The position numbers and the translations under genes are program-made. A stretch of 5,160 nucleotides of DNA from JAEUPI01 sp044222685 (GTDB lineage Bacteria > Pseudomonadota > Gammaproteobacteria > Burkholderiales > Burkholderiaceae_C): contig JBGAMU010000178.1 in NCBI GenBank assembly GCA_044222685.1, positions 1 through 5,160 of the forward strand, read 5' to 3'. Below, one piece after another: positions 1-5,160 of the stretch (positions are counted from its first letter, which is position 1; every line of letters starts with the position of its first letter). Below the pieces are notes generated by a model, which did not search any database, was not told the origin of the DNA, and worked only from the letters and a program-made list of their open reading frames with translations.

Positions 1-153
1 GGCTGGAGCAAGGACTTGCCGCACCAGCAGCGGCTGCGCGACGTGATGGGCCTGGAGATCGGCGATGGCACGGCGCAGGTGATGAAGCTCATCGTCGCGC
101 GCGAGCGCGCCGGCCGCATGGCGGTGCAGTACGCCGCGGAGAACAAGCGATGA
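1..153 (+). CDS. acyl-CoA dehydrogenase, C-terminal end (partial)
   Basis: Only the last 50 residues are in the window; the gene starts upstream. The reading frame beginning at base 1 runs to TGA at 151-153. The segment RLRDVMGLEIGDGTAQVMK, followed by LIVARERAGR, matches the last helices of the FAD-dependent acyl-CoA dehydrogenase family, where an Arg-Asp-(x)n-Gly-Thr-x-(Q/E)-(V/I) stretch precedes a final I-A-R helix. In these enzymes the Gly-Thr region lies close to FAD and the Glu/Asp-Gly-Thr signature contacts the cofactor of the neighbouring subunit. The family inserts a 2,3 double bond into a CoA thioester and passes electrons to ETF. The stop overlaps the next gene's start (ATGA), so the dehydrogenase and the crotonase are probably translationally coupled and work on successive intermediates. 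The chain-length or branch preference cannot be told from the tail. An aryl- or glutaryl-CoA-type dehydrogenase remains possible. Confidence 0.85.
   Translation, partial: GWSKDLPHQQRLRDVMGLEIGDGTAQVMKLIVARERAGRMAVQYAAENKR
138..142 (+). promoter_or_regulatory. ribosome binding site of the crotonase gene
   Basis: GGAGA inside the end of the dehydrogenase gene lies seven bases before the ATG at 150. It supports that start, which also gives the ATGA stop/start overlap with the upstream gene. Confidence 0.55.
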
Positions 154-938
154 GCGCGCAAACCCCCGTTCGCGTGAGCCGCGACGGAGGCGTCGGCGTG
201 ATCGAACTGGCCCGGCCCGACAAGTTCAACTGCCTGTCGCTGGCCGTGCACGCCGCCATCGCCGCGGCCATGGACGAATTCGAGGCGCCGGGGTCGGGCA
301 TTCGCGCGGTGCTCGTTCGCGCGCAGGGCAAGCACTTCTGCACCGGTGCCGACCTGGACGAAGTCAAGCGCCTGCGCAGCCGGCCGGCCGACATCGAGCA
401 CTTCATCCGCTACGGCCACGTGGTGTTGCAGCGCCTGGAAGCGAGTTCCCTGCCGGTGGTGGCCGCCTGCCAGGGCCTGGCGTTGGCGGGCGGCAGCGAG
501 CTGATGCTGGCCTGCGACGTGGTGTTCGCGTCGAGCGACTTCAGGATCGGGGACCAGCACGCGCAATACGGCCTGGTGCCGGGCTGGGGCGGATCGCAGC
601 GCCTGCCACGCATCGTGGGCGTGCGGCGCGCGCTCGACCTCTTCTACAGCGCACGGTGGATCGACGCGCCGACCGCCTTGGCTTGGGGCCTCGTGAACTA
701 CGTCGTCGAGCCCGACAAGCTGACCGACGCCTCGATGGCGTACTGCGTCCAGCTCGCTTCGCGCAGCCGCATCGGACTGGCGACGATGAAGCGGCTGGCG
801 CGCCAGGGTCTCGACCGGCCGCTGAACGAGGGTCTGGAGCTCGAGCAGGTGCTGATCTCGCGCGAGCTGCTGAACGACGATGTCTCCGAGGGCCTGGCCG
901 CCTTCGAGGCGCGCCGGCCGCCGGTCTTCAAGTCCTGA
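150..938 (+). CDS. enoyl-CoA hydratase/isomerase (crotonase) family protein
   Basis: A 262-residue protein, the normal length for a single-domain crotonase, cytosolic and without a signal peptide. The family stabilises an enolate of a CoA thioester in an oxyanion hole; many members hydrate 2-enoyl-CoA. Visible landmarks are HFCTGADLDE (62-71), with Ala67 as the first oxyanion-hole residue, and GLALAGGSELMLACD (109-123), with Gly114 as the second and Glu117 matching the first catalytic Glu (Glu144 of rat mitochondrial hydratase). Next comes GDQHAQYGLVPGWGGSQRLPR (134-154). The position of the second catalytic Glu (rat Glu164, twenty residues after the first) is His137 here. Classical syn-hydration is therefore uncertain, and isomerase, hydrolase, decarboxylase or lyase chemistry is possible. 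It follows an acyl-CoA dehydrogenase by a 4-base overlap and precedes an HMG-CoA-lyase-like gene by 16 bases, so it most likely acts on the dehydrogenase product. Family assignment is firm; the exact reaction is not. Confidence 0.92.
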   Translation: MSAQTPVRVSRDGGVGVIELARPDKFNCLSLAVHAAIAAAMDEFEAPGSGIRAVLVRAQGKHFCTGADLDEVKRLRSRPADIEHFIRYGHVVLQRLEASSLPVVAACQGLALAGGSELMLACDVVFASSDFRIGDQHAQYGLVPGWGGSQRLPRIVGVRRALDLFYSARWIDAPTALAWGLVNYVVEPDKLTDASMAYCVQLASRSRIGLATMKRLARQGLDRPLNEGLELEQVLISRELLNDDVSEGLAAFEARRPPVFKS

Positions 939-941
939 GCC

Positions 942-947
942 GGAGGG
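942..947 (+). promoter_or_regulatory. ribosome binding site fixing the start of the HMG-CoA-lyase-like gene
   Basis: GGAGGG sits seven bases before ATG 955 in the 16-base gap after the crotonase stop. It selects ATG 955 over an in-frame ATG at 880 that lies inside the crotonase gene, and over a second in-frame ATG at 961. Confidence 0.7.
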
Positions 948-954
948 CTGCATC

Positions 955-1908
955 ATGTCCATGCTCCCGCGACGCGTCGAGTTCCATGAAGAAGGCCCGC
1001 GCGAGGGCTTCCAGATGGAACAGGCGACCTATCCGCTCGACGATCGGCTGACGCTCATCGATGCGCTGGCGGCCTCCGGCCTGAAGCAGGTGCAATGCGC
1101 TTCGTTCGTGAGCCCGCGCGCCGTGCCGCAAATGGCCGACTCGCCCGAGTTGTTTGCCAGGCTGCGCAAACGCGTCGGCACGCGCTACACGGCGTTGTGG
1201 CTCAACGAGAACGGCTTCGACCGCGCGCGTGCCTGCGACAACGTCGACATCGACGGCAAGGTGGTGTTCTACGTCACCGAGCCGTTCTCGCAGCGCAACA
1301 ACAACTGCAGCGTGGCCGAGAACCGGGAGCGGCAGCTGGCGTGGATGGACCGCTACGTCGCGCTGGGCATCCCGTTCGAGCAGGCCTACGTCGTCACGGC
1401 GTTCGGCTGCAACCTCGGCGGGCCGGTGCCGGTGTCGGCCGTGATCGACGTGGTGCGCTGGCTGATCGACGCGTGCGCCGACCGTCGCATTCCATTCCCG
1501 GCGTTCTACCTGGCCGACACGATGGGCTGGGCCAACCCGGAAGAGATCAAGCGCCGCATCGGTGCCGTGCGCGAACTGGTGCCCCAGGCGCGCATCGGTC
1601 TGCACCTGCACGACACCCGCGGCGTGGGCGGTGCCAACGTCTACGCCGCGCTGCAGATGGGCGTGGAGCTGTTCGACAGCTCCGTGGCGGGGCTCGGCGG
1701 CTGCCCGTTCGCCGGCCACAAGCACGGCGGTGCGGCCGGCAACATCTGCACCGAGGACATGGCCTTCATGTGCGAGGAAATGGGCATCGAGACGGGGCTC
1801 GACCTCGAAAAACTCGTGGAGGCCGCGCGTCTGGCCGAGCGCATCATCGGTCGACCGCTGAACGGCCGGCTGATGCGCAGCGGCACGCTCGCCGCGATGC
1901 GCCGCTGA
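955..1908 (+). CDS. hydroxymethylglutaryl-CoA lyase-like aldolase (HMGL/DRE-TIM family)
   Basis: A 317-residue TIM-barrel protein, close to the usual HMG-CoA lyase length. HMG-CoA lyase splits HMG-CoA into acetoacetate and acetyl-CoA using a divalent metal. Features present: SFVSPRAVPQMAD (50-62), LHLHDTRG (216-223) with metal ligands His217 and His219, and DSSVAGLGGCPFAG (241-254) with the active-site loop Cys250. GNICTED (263-268 region) follows, with Asn263 and Glu267. Spacing matches human HMGCL exactly for His235 to Cys266 (31 residues) and Asn275 to Glu279 (4). Two key positions differ: the Arg-Asp pair at the barrel start is Arg16-Glu17, and the site of human Glu72 is Gln47. True HMG-CoA lyase activity is thus not certain; cleavage of a related 3-hydroxy-3-methyl acyl-CoA is equally reasonable. 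The start is chosen from the GGAGGG site. It lies between a crotonase and a transporter in one operon, suggesting a terminal C-C cleavage step of the pathway. Confidence 0.88.
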   Translation: MSMLPRRVEFHEEGPREGFQMEQATYPLDDRLTLIDALAASGLKQVQCASFVSPRAVPQMADSPELFARLRKRVGTRYTALWLNENGFDRARACDNVDIDGKVVFYVTEPFSQRNNNCSVAENRERQLAWMDRYVALGIPFEQAYVVTAFGCNLGGPVPVSAVIDVVRWLIDACADRRIPFPAFYLADTMGWANPEEIKRRIGAVRELVPQARIGLHLHDTRGVGGANVYAALQMGVELFDSSVAGLGGCPFAGHKHGGAAGNICTEDMAFMCEEMGIETGLDLEKLVEAARLAERIIGRPLNGRLMRSGTLAAMRR

Positions 1909-1925
1909 GTCGGCCACGGGCTCCG

Positions 1926-3179
1926 ATGGCGCGGAGCAGGCACGCCACCGAATCGCGGCCGCCGTCGGGCTTGACGCCGGAGCCGGCCGAGGCCTGGGTC
2001 GGGCCCCTGGTGGCCATGCTCACGGTGCAGACGGCCGTCTCGTTTCTGTCGCGCATTCCGCCGACACTTGCGCCGACATTGGCTCCCCGCGTCGGCTGGC
2101 CGGCCGAGAGCGTGGGCTACCTGTCGTCGCTGATCACCGCCGGCTCGATCTTCGTGCTGCTGCTGGCCTCGCCGTTGCAGCGTCGTGCCGGCTCGATGCG
2201 CACGCTGCAGATCGGCCTGGCGCTCGGCGTCGCCGGCACGCTGCTCAGTGCGCTGCCGTCGGCCCTGGCGCTGGCGGCAGGCGCGCTGCTCATCGGTCTG
2301 TCGATCGGCCCGCCGTCGACAGCCGGCATGGACGTGCTGCAACGCTACGCGCCGCTGCGCCACCGCAACCTGCTGTTTTCGGTCAAGCAGGCCGGCGTGC
2401 CCCTGGGCGGCGTGGCCGCCGGGCTGCTGCTGCCGGGTGCGGTGCAGTGGCTCGGCCTGGAAGGGGCGTTCATCGGCGCTGCCGCGTTCGCTGCCCTCGC
2501 GCTGTGGCTGGTGCAGCCTTGGCGACAGCGCGTGGACGCGCAGCGCGACCGGTCGCTGCGTTTGCACTGGCGGCAGTTCGGCTCCATCGACACCCTGCGG
2601 CGTCCGCTGGCGGTGCTGGTCGCGATGCCAAGCATGCGCCGCATGGGCATCGCCGGCGCCTGCCTCGCGGCCGGGCAGAGCGCCTGGTTCGCCTTTTTCG
2701 TCACCTACCTCGTGTCCCAGCTGGGCTGGTCGCTCGTCGCGGCCGGCGCGCTGTTCGCGCTGATGCAGGCGTTGAGCGCACTCGGGCGTCCGTTGGCCGG
2801 CTTCGTATCCGACCGGCTCGGCGATGGCGTGCGCGTGCTGCGCTGGATGGCGACCGGCTCCGCGGCCACCACGTTCTCGTTCGCGTTCTGCACGCCTGCC
2901 TGGCCGACGTGGACGGTGGTGGGGCTGGCGGTGCTTGCCGGTCTGACGGTGGCGAGCTGGAACGGCATCCAGTTTGCCGAGGTGGCCCGTCTCGCACCGC
3001 GTGAGTCGCTCGGCGAGGCGATGGCCGGTGCGACGTTGCTGCTGCTGGCCGCCTACGTGGTCGCTCCGGTGCTTTTCGGCCTCGTTCTGGCCGCCGGCGG
3101 CGGCTACCGGCTTGCCTTCGTGATGGTTGCGGCGTTGACGAGCGCGGCACTTTGGCCGCTCGCCTCGAAACGGACATGA
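1926..3179 (+). CDS. major facilitator superfamily (MFS) transporter
   Basis: A 417-residue inner-membrane protein with about twelve hydrophobic segments, at roughly residues 25-45, 63-82, 93-111, 113-131, 150-172, 178-197, 238-262, 267-292, 304-322, 329-347, 364-390 and 394-411. The longer hydrophilic central loop (198-236) is typical of MFS proteins. GRPLAGFVSDRLGD (287-300) between segments 8 and 9 is the MFS motif-A repeat with its Asp-Arg. The stretch KQAGVPLGG (154-162) at segment 5 is common in MFS importers of small anions and organic acids, which is weak evidence for direction. ATG 1926 is 17 bases after the lyase stop. It has only a weak Shine-Dalgarno (CACGGG), and the frame remains open far upstream, but that upstream part overlaps the lyase gene and is low-complexity Arg/Ala sequence. 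Placed last in an acyl-CoA catabolic operon, it probably moves the acid that feeds the pathway. The substrate is unknown, and export cannot be excluded. Confidence 0.88.
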   Translation: MARSRHATESRPPSGLTPEPAEAWVGPLVAMLTVQTAVSFLSRIPPTLAPTLAPRVGWPAESVGYLSSLITAGSIFVLLLASPLQRRAGSMRTLQIGLALGVAGTLLSALPSALALAAGALLIGLSIGPPSTAGMDVLQRYAPLRHRNLLFSVKQAGVPLGGVAAGLLLPGAVQWLGLEGAFIGAAAFAALALWLVQPWRQRVDAQRDRSLRLHWRQFGSIDTLRRPLAVLVAMPSMRRMGIAGACLAAGQSAWFAFFVTYLVSQLGWSLVAAGALFALMQALSALGRPLAGFVSDRLGDGVRVLRWMATGSAATTFSFAFCTPAWPTWTVVGLAVLAGLTVASWNGIQFAEVARLAPRESLGEAMAGATLLLLAAYVVAPVLFGLVLAAGGGYRLAFVMVAALTSAALWPLASKRT

Positions 3180-3201
3180 CCCGTCAACGTTCGACCCAGC
3201 C

Positions 3202-3672
3202 TCACGCAGGCGGCTTCACGAGCGAACGGGTGTAGATTCGGAAGGTCGCGACGCCCCGTGCCACCAGCGGGCCATCGATGGCATCGAGCCCGATGCGGAT
3301 GCACACATGGGCCAGCATCTTGCCGATGTGATCCGGCGTCGCGGTGGCATAGAGCGTGCCGGTGCGCACGGCCAGCATGAACTCGCTGGTCAGCGACGCG
3401 GTGACCGACGAGAGGATCTTCTCGCCCGTGCCGGGAACGGGGCGGTCGATCAGGCAGCGCCCGCCGGCGGCGTCGAGCAGCGTCATCAGCACACCACCGT
3501 GCACGACGCCATGCGGGTTGATGTGGTCCCGCCGCACGGGCAGCCGGAAGTAGGGGCCTTGCTCGTTGCGCAGGATCTCGTAGCCGATCAGCTCCTGAAA
3601 GGGGCCATGGGCGAGCGTGGGGGCCAGCGGGTCGGGCTCGGCGGGCAAGGCTTGGCCTGGGTGGCGTTGCAT
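3202..3672 (-). CDS. PaaI-like hotdog-fold acyl-CoA thioesterase
   Basis: A 156-residue single hotdog-domain protein, cytosolic. The helix-capping motif NPHGVVHGGVLMTLLDAAGG (52-71) is the hallmark of PaaI-type thioesterases: Asn52, Gly55, His58-Gly59-Gly60 at the thioester site, and Asp67 as the likely catalytic acid/base. Family members hydrolyse CoA thioesters as dimers or tetramers. This is the last gene of the minus-strand operon, directly behind a GTPase fused to another hotdog domain. The start is ATG 3672, served by GGGTGA five bases upstream. A GTG at 3681 would give a 4-base GTGA overlap and three extra residues and is the alternative. The C-terminus ends 22 bases from the convergent transporter gene. 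The acyl substrate is not predictable; release of free acid, or of CoA from a dead-end intermediate of the neighbouring mutase pathway, is an inference. Confidence 0.85.
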   Translation of the reverse strand: MQRHPGQALPAEPDPLAPTLAHGPFQELIGYEILRNEQGPYFRLPVRRDHINPHGVVHGGVLMTLLDAAGGRCLIDRPVPGTGEKILSSVTASLTSEFMLAVRTGTLYATATPDHIGKMLAHVCIRIGLDAIDGPLVARGVATFRIYTRSLVKPPA

Positions 3673-3677
3673 GTCGG

Positions 3678-3683
3678 TCACCC
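3678..3683 (-). promoter_or_regulatory. ribosome binding site of the hotdog thioesterase gene
   Basis: On the minus strand GGGTGA contains the TGA stop of the GTPase-hotdog gene and sits five bases before ATG 3672. Its GGTGA core pairs with the 16S rRNA 3' end, favouring ATG 3672 over the overlapping GTG at 3681 and implying translational coupling. Confidence 0.5.
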
Positions 3684-4892
3684 GGTCGCGCCCGGCTGGC
3701 GCTCGGGCACGGCCAAAACCGGGCGTCCGGTCAGGTAGACCGTGCCCGACAGGCAGGCCACATGCTCGCCGTTCGCGGCGCGGCGCACGTCGACACGGTA
3801 GACAGCCAGCTTGCGCGACCGCGAGACCTCGCTGGCTTGCGCCACCAGCCATTCGCCTTCCTCCGCCCCGGTGGAGATGCTGATGTTGCCGTCGACCAGC
3901 GCCGCCACGGTGCCGTGCGAGTTGCAGGCCAGACCGAGCGCCATATCGGCCAGCGAGAAGATCGCACCGCCGTGGCAGCGGCCGTTGAAGTTCAGGTGCT
4001 GCGGGCCGACCCGCATGCGTACCGAGGCGCTGCCGGCGGCGCCGTCCACCACTTCGAGGCCCAGATGCCGGCTGTAGCCGTCGGCGGCGGCGGCGCGGCC
4101 GATCAGTCGCCGGGCGGCCCGGTCGGCGCCGCTGGCCGCGCAGCGCGTGCCGCGGGTCTCGCGTTGTTCGAGCCAGTCGCACAATTCGGCGAGGCCGGCG
4201 CCGGTGGTCGCCACGGTGCGCAGCACCGGTGGGCGCGGCGCACCGCCGCGGCGCAGCTCGAGCATCGCGAGCAGTTCCCGCTCGGTGCGCTGCGCATCGG
4301 GCAGATCGGACTTGCTGACGACGAAGGCATCGGCGATCTCGAGCACGCCGGCCTTGATGGCCTGGATGTCGTCGCCCAGACCCGGCGGGCAGACGACCAA
4401 TCGCGTATCGGCGATGCGGGTGATCTCGACTTCGGACTGCCCGGCTCCGACGGTCTCGACGATCACGTGGTCGAAGCCCGCGGCATCGAGCAGGTCGACG
4501 ATGGCGGCGGCCGGCCTCGCCAGCCCGCCCAGATGGCCGCGCGAGGCCCGCGAGCGGATGAAGACCCCTTCGTCCGCCTGGTGCGCACCCATGCGGATGC
4601 GGTCGCCGAGCACTGCACCCCCGGTGATCGGGCTCGACGGATCGACGGCCACCACCGCCACCGTGCGGCCGCGCGTGCGAAGCCCGCCGATCAGTGCCGC
4701 CACCAGCGTGGACTTGCCGCCGCCCGGAGGGCCGGTGACGCCGATCACGTGCGCGCGGCCGACCGCCGCGGCGAGCGCGGCGCGGATCGAAGCCGCGTCG
4801 TCGCCGTCGTTCTCGAGCGCGCTGATCGCGCGGCCGAGGCTGCGGCGGTCGCCGCTGCGCAGGCGTTCGAGCCAGCCCTGCGGCGCGTTCAT
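3678..4892 (-). CDS. meaB: MeaB-type GTPase fused to PaaI-like hotdog thioesterase domain
   Basis: A 404-residue two-domain protein. Residues 1-245 are a MeaB/ArgK G3E GTPase, the chaperone that gates cofactor loading and protects B12-dependent acyl-CoA mutases. It has an N-terminal helix (LERLRSGDRRSLGRAIS), P-loop GPPGGGKST (54-62), switch region VAVDPSSPITGG (81-92), ETVGAGQSE (146-154) and a G4 motif SKSD (193-196) in place of NKxD. From about residue 272 to 390 it is a hotdog domain resembling E. coli PaaI: DGYSRHLGLEV, then FNGRCHGGAIFSLADMALG (302-320) and ACNSHG. His307-Gly-Gly and Asp316 have the same nine-residue spacing as the PaaI His52/Asp61 pair. The usual MeaB C-terminal dimerisation arm seems shortened to a 25-residue linker. 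The frame is continuous with coding-like codons throughout, so this is a real fusion rather than a frameshift. ATG 4892 overlaps the stop of the mutase gene (TGATG), tying it to that mutase. Domain calls are firm; the role of the fused thioesterase is unknown. Confidence 0.9.
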   Translation of the reverse strand: MNAPQGWLERLRSGDRRSLGRAISALENDGDDAASIRAALAAAVGRAHVIGVTGPPGGGKSTLVAALIGGLRTRGRTVAVVAVDPSSPITGGAVLGDRIRMGAHQADEGVFIRSRASRGHLGGLARPAAAIVDLLDAAGFDHVIVETVGAGQSEVEITRIADTRLVVCPPGLGDDIQAIKAGVLEIADAFVVSKSDLPDAQRTERELLAMLELRRGGAPRPPVLRTVATTGAGLAELCDWLEQRETRGTRCAASGADRAARRLIGRAAAADGYSRHLGLEVVDGAAGSASVRMRVGPQHLNFNGRCHGGAIFSLADMALGLACNSHGTVAALVDGNISISTGAEEGEWLVAQASEVSRSRKLAVYRVDVRRAANGEHVACLSGTVYLTGRPVLAVPERQPGATG

Positions 4893-5160
4893 CAGACCAT
4901 CGCGAGCACGTGGCCGAAGCCGAGCTCGCGCCGCAGCGTGCTGCAGATCTCGCCGTGGGTGGCGCCGGCCTCGGTTGCGGCGACGACCTGGGCGAAGACG
5001 TTGGCATCCTTCGATTGCGCCGCGGCGGCCAGCGCGCCGAGCGCCTTGTCCACCACGGCCGCGGAACGAGCGGTCTTGAAGGCGCGCAGGCTCTCGACCT
5101 GCGCCTCGATGCGCGTGCGGTCCGGGTAGTCGAGCGCGGGGTAGCCGGCCGGATCTTCCT
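4892..5160 (-). CDS. B12-dependent acyl-CoA mutase, large (catalytic) subunit, C-terminal end (partial)
   Basis: Translating the minus strand from 5158 to the TGA at 4894-4892 gives 88 residues; the rest lies beyond the window edge. The sequence DYPDRTRIEAQVESLRAF and then ATHGEICSTLRREL close to the end match the C-terminus of the catalytic barrel of methylmalonyl-CoA mutase-type large subunits. These end in a helix of the form L-R-x-x-R-(x)n-A-L followed by (T/H)-x-GEI-x-x-(T/A)-L-R-x-x-(F/L)-G. These adenosylcobalamin enzymes rearrange the carbon skeleton of acyl-CoA by radical chemistry. Here the protein stops just after that helix (GFGHVLAMV), with no cobalamin-binding domain (no D-x-H-x-x-G). 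It must therefore be a two-subunit mutase with a separate small B12 subunit, as in isobutyryl-CoA and 2-hydroxyisobutyryl-CoA mutases. The following gene is a MeaB-type chaperone, which supports the call. The substrate cannot be read from this tail because the substrate-determining residues lie upstream. Confidence 0.82.
   Translation of the reverse strand, partial: EDPAGYPALDYPDRTRIEAQVESLRAFKTARSAAVVDKALGALAAAAQSKDANVFAQVVAATEAGATHGEICSTLRRELGFGHVLAMV

Noticed and set aside
928..1917. Long open frame of 329 codons on the minus strand opposite the lyase gene
   Set aside because: The translation is His/Arg/Ala-rich with no recognisable motif, and the plus strand encodes a clear conserved enzyme. 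It is a product of high GC content.
1095..1925. Upstream open extension of the MFS frame, which would give a 694-residue protein
   Set aside because: The extension overlaps the lyase gene out of frame and is Arg/Ala-rich low-complexity sequence. The hydrophobic transporter begins only after ATG 1926.
3170..3201. Possible transcription terminator between the convergent operons
   Set aside because: Only a 4-base ACGG/CCGT stem with a 7-base loop and a 6-base AACGTT palindrome are present, with no T-tract. This is too weak to call a terminator.
3679..3681. GTG start for the free thioesterase overlapping the upstream stop (GTGA)
   Set aside because: It is possible, but the GGGTGA element is better placed for ATG 3672, and the three extra residues carry no conserved sequence.
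4079..4160. A frameshift or assembly error making a false GTPase-thioesterase fusion
   Set aside because: The frame is continuous through the junction without stops, codon bias is unchanged, and no internal start with a good ribosome binding site was seen that would suggest two separate genes.
3673..5007. Upstream open extension of the free thioesterase frame, which would give a 601-residue minus-strand protein
   Set aside because: It runs out of frame through the GTPase-hotdog gene with Arg-rich translation. Only the part from 3672 to 3202 has family motifs.
3762..5129. 455-codon plus-strand open frame opposite the GTPase gene
   Set aside because: It has no motifs and an Asp/Arg/Ala/His-rich composition, as expected from the reverse strand of a high-GC gene.

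Overview
The window is high-GC DNA with strongly G/C-biased third codon positions and tightly packed, overlapping genes. It looks chromosomal or large-plasmid and comes from a proteobacterium. A betaproteobacterium of the Burkholderiales is my best guess from gene content and style, but nothing in the sequence proves it. No RNA genes, insertion sequences, CRISPR arrays or long repeats were seen. Apart from 22-nt and 17-nt gaps, the whole window is coding.

Layout. Two operons converge near position 3190. The plus-strand operon (1-3179) carries the tail of an acyl-CoA dehydrogenase, an enoyl-CoA hydratase/isomerase (crotonase) gene overlapping it by ATGA, an HMG-CoA-lyase-like aldolase with its own good ribosome binding site, and a 12-segment MFS transporter. 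The minus-strand operon (5160 down to 3202) carries the C-terminal end of the large (catalytic) subunit of a coenzyme-B12-dependent acyl-CoA mutase, then a MeaB-type G-protein chaperone fused in frame to a PaaI-like hotdog thioesterase domain, then a second, free-standing hotdog thioesterase. The three minus-strand genes touch or nearly touch (TGATG overlap, then a GGGTGA/ATG junction), so they are probably one transcript. Both promoters lie outside the window.

How the genes may work together. The plus operon has the parts of an acyl-CoA degradation route: FAD-dependent dehydrogenation, hydration, C-C cleavage and a permease. The minus operon has a B12 carbon-skeleton mutase with its GTPase chaperone and two thioesterases. 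Together they suggest degradation of a branched acyl-CoA that must be rearranged before ordinary beta-oxidation. The substrate cannot be read from this window. 2-hydroxyisobutyryl-CoA, isobutyryl-CoA or pivalyl/isovaleryl-CoA type chemistry are candidates because known enzymes of those types also use separate large and small subunits, at least in part.

The most unusual element is the GTPase-hotdog fusion at 3678-4892. The normal C-terminal dimerisation arm of MeaB appears to be replaced by a thioesterase fold. Secondary points of interest are changed catalytic positions in the crotonase (second Glu replaced by His) and in the HMG-CoA-lyase-like protein (Arg-Asp to Arg-Glu, and a Glu to Gln).
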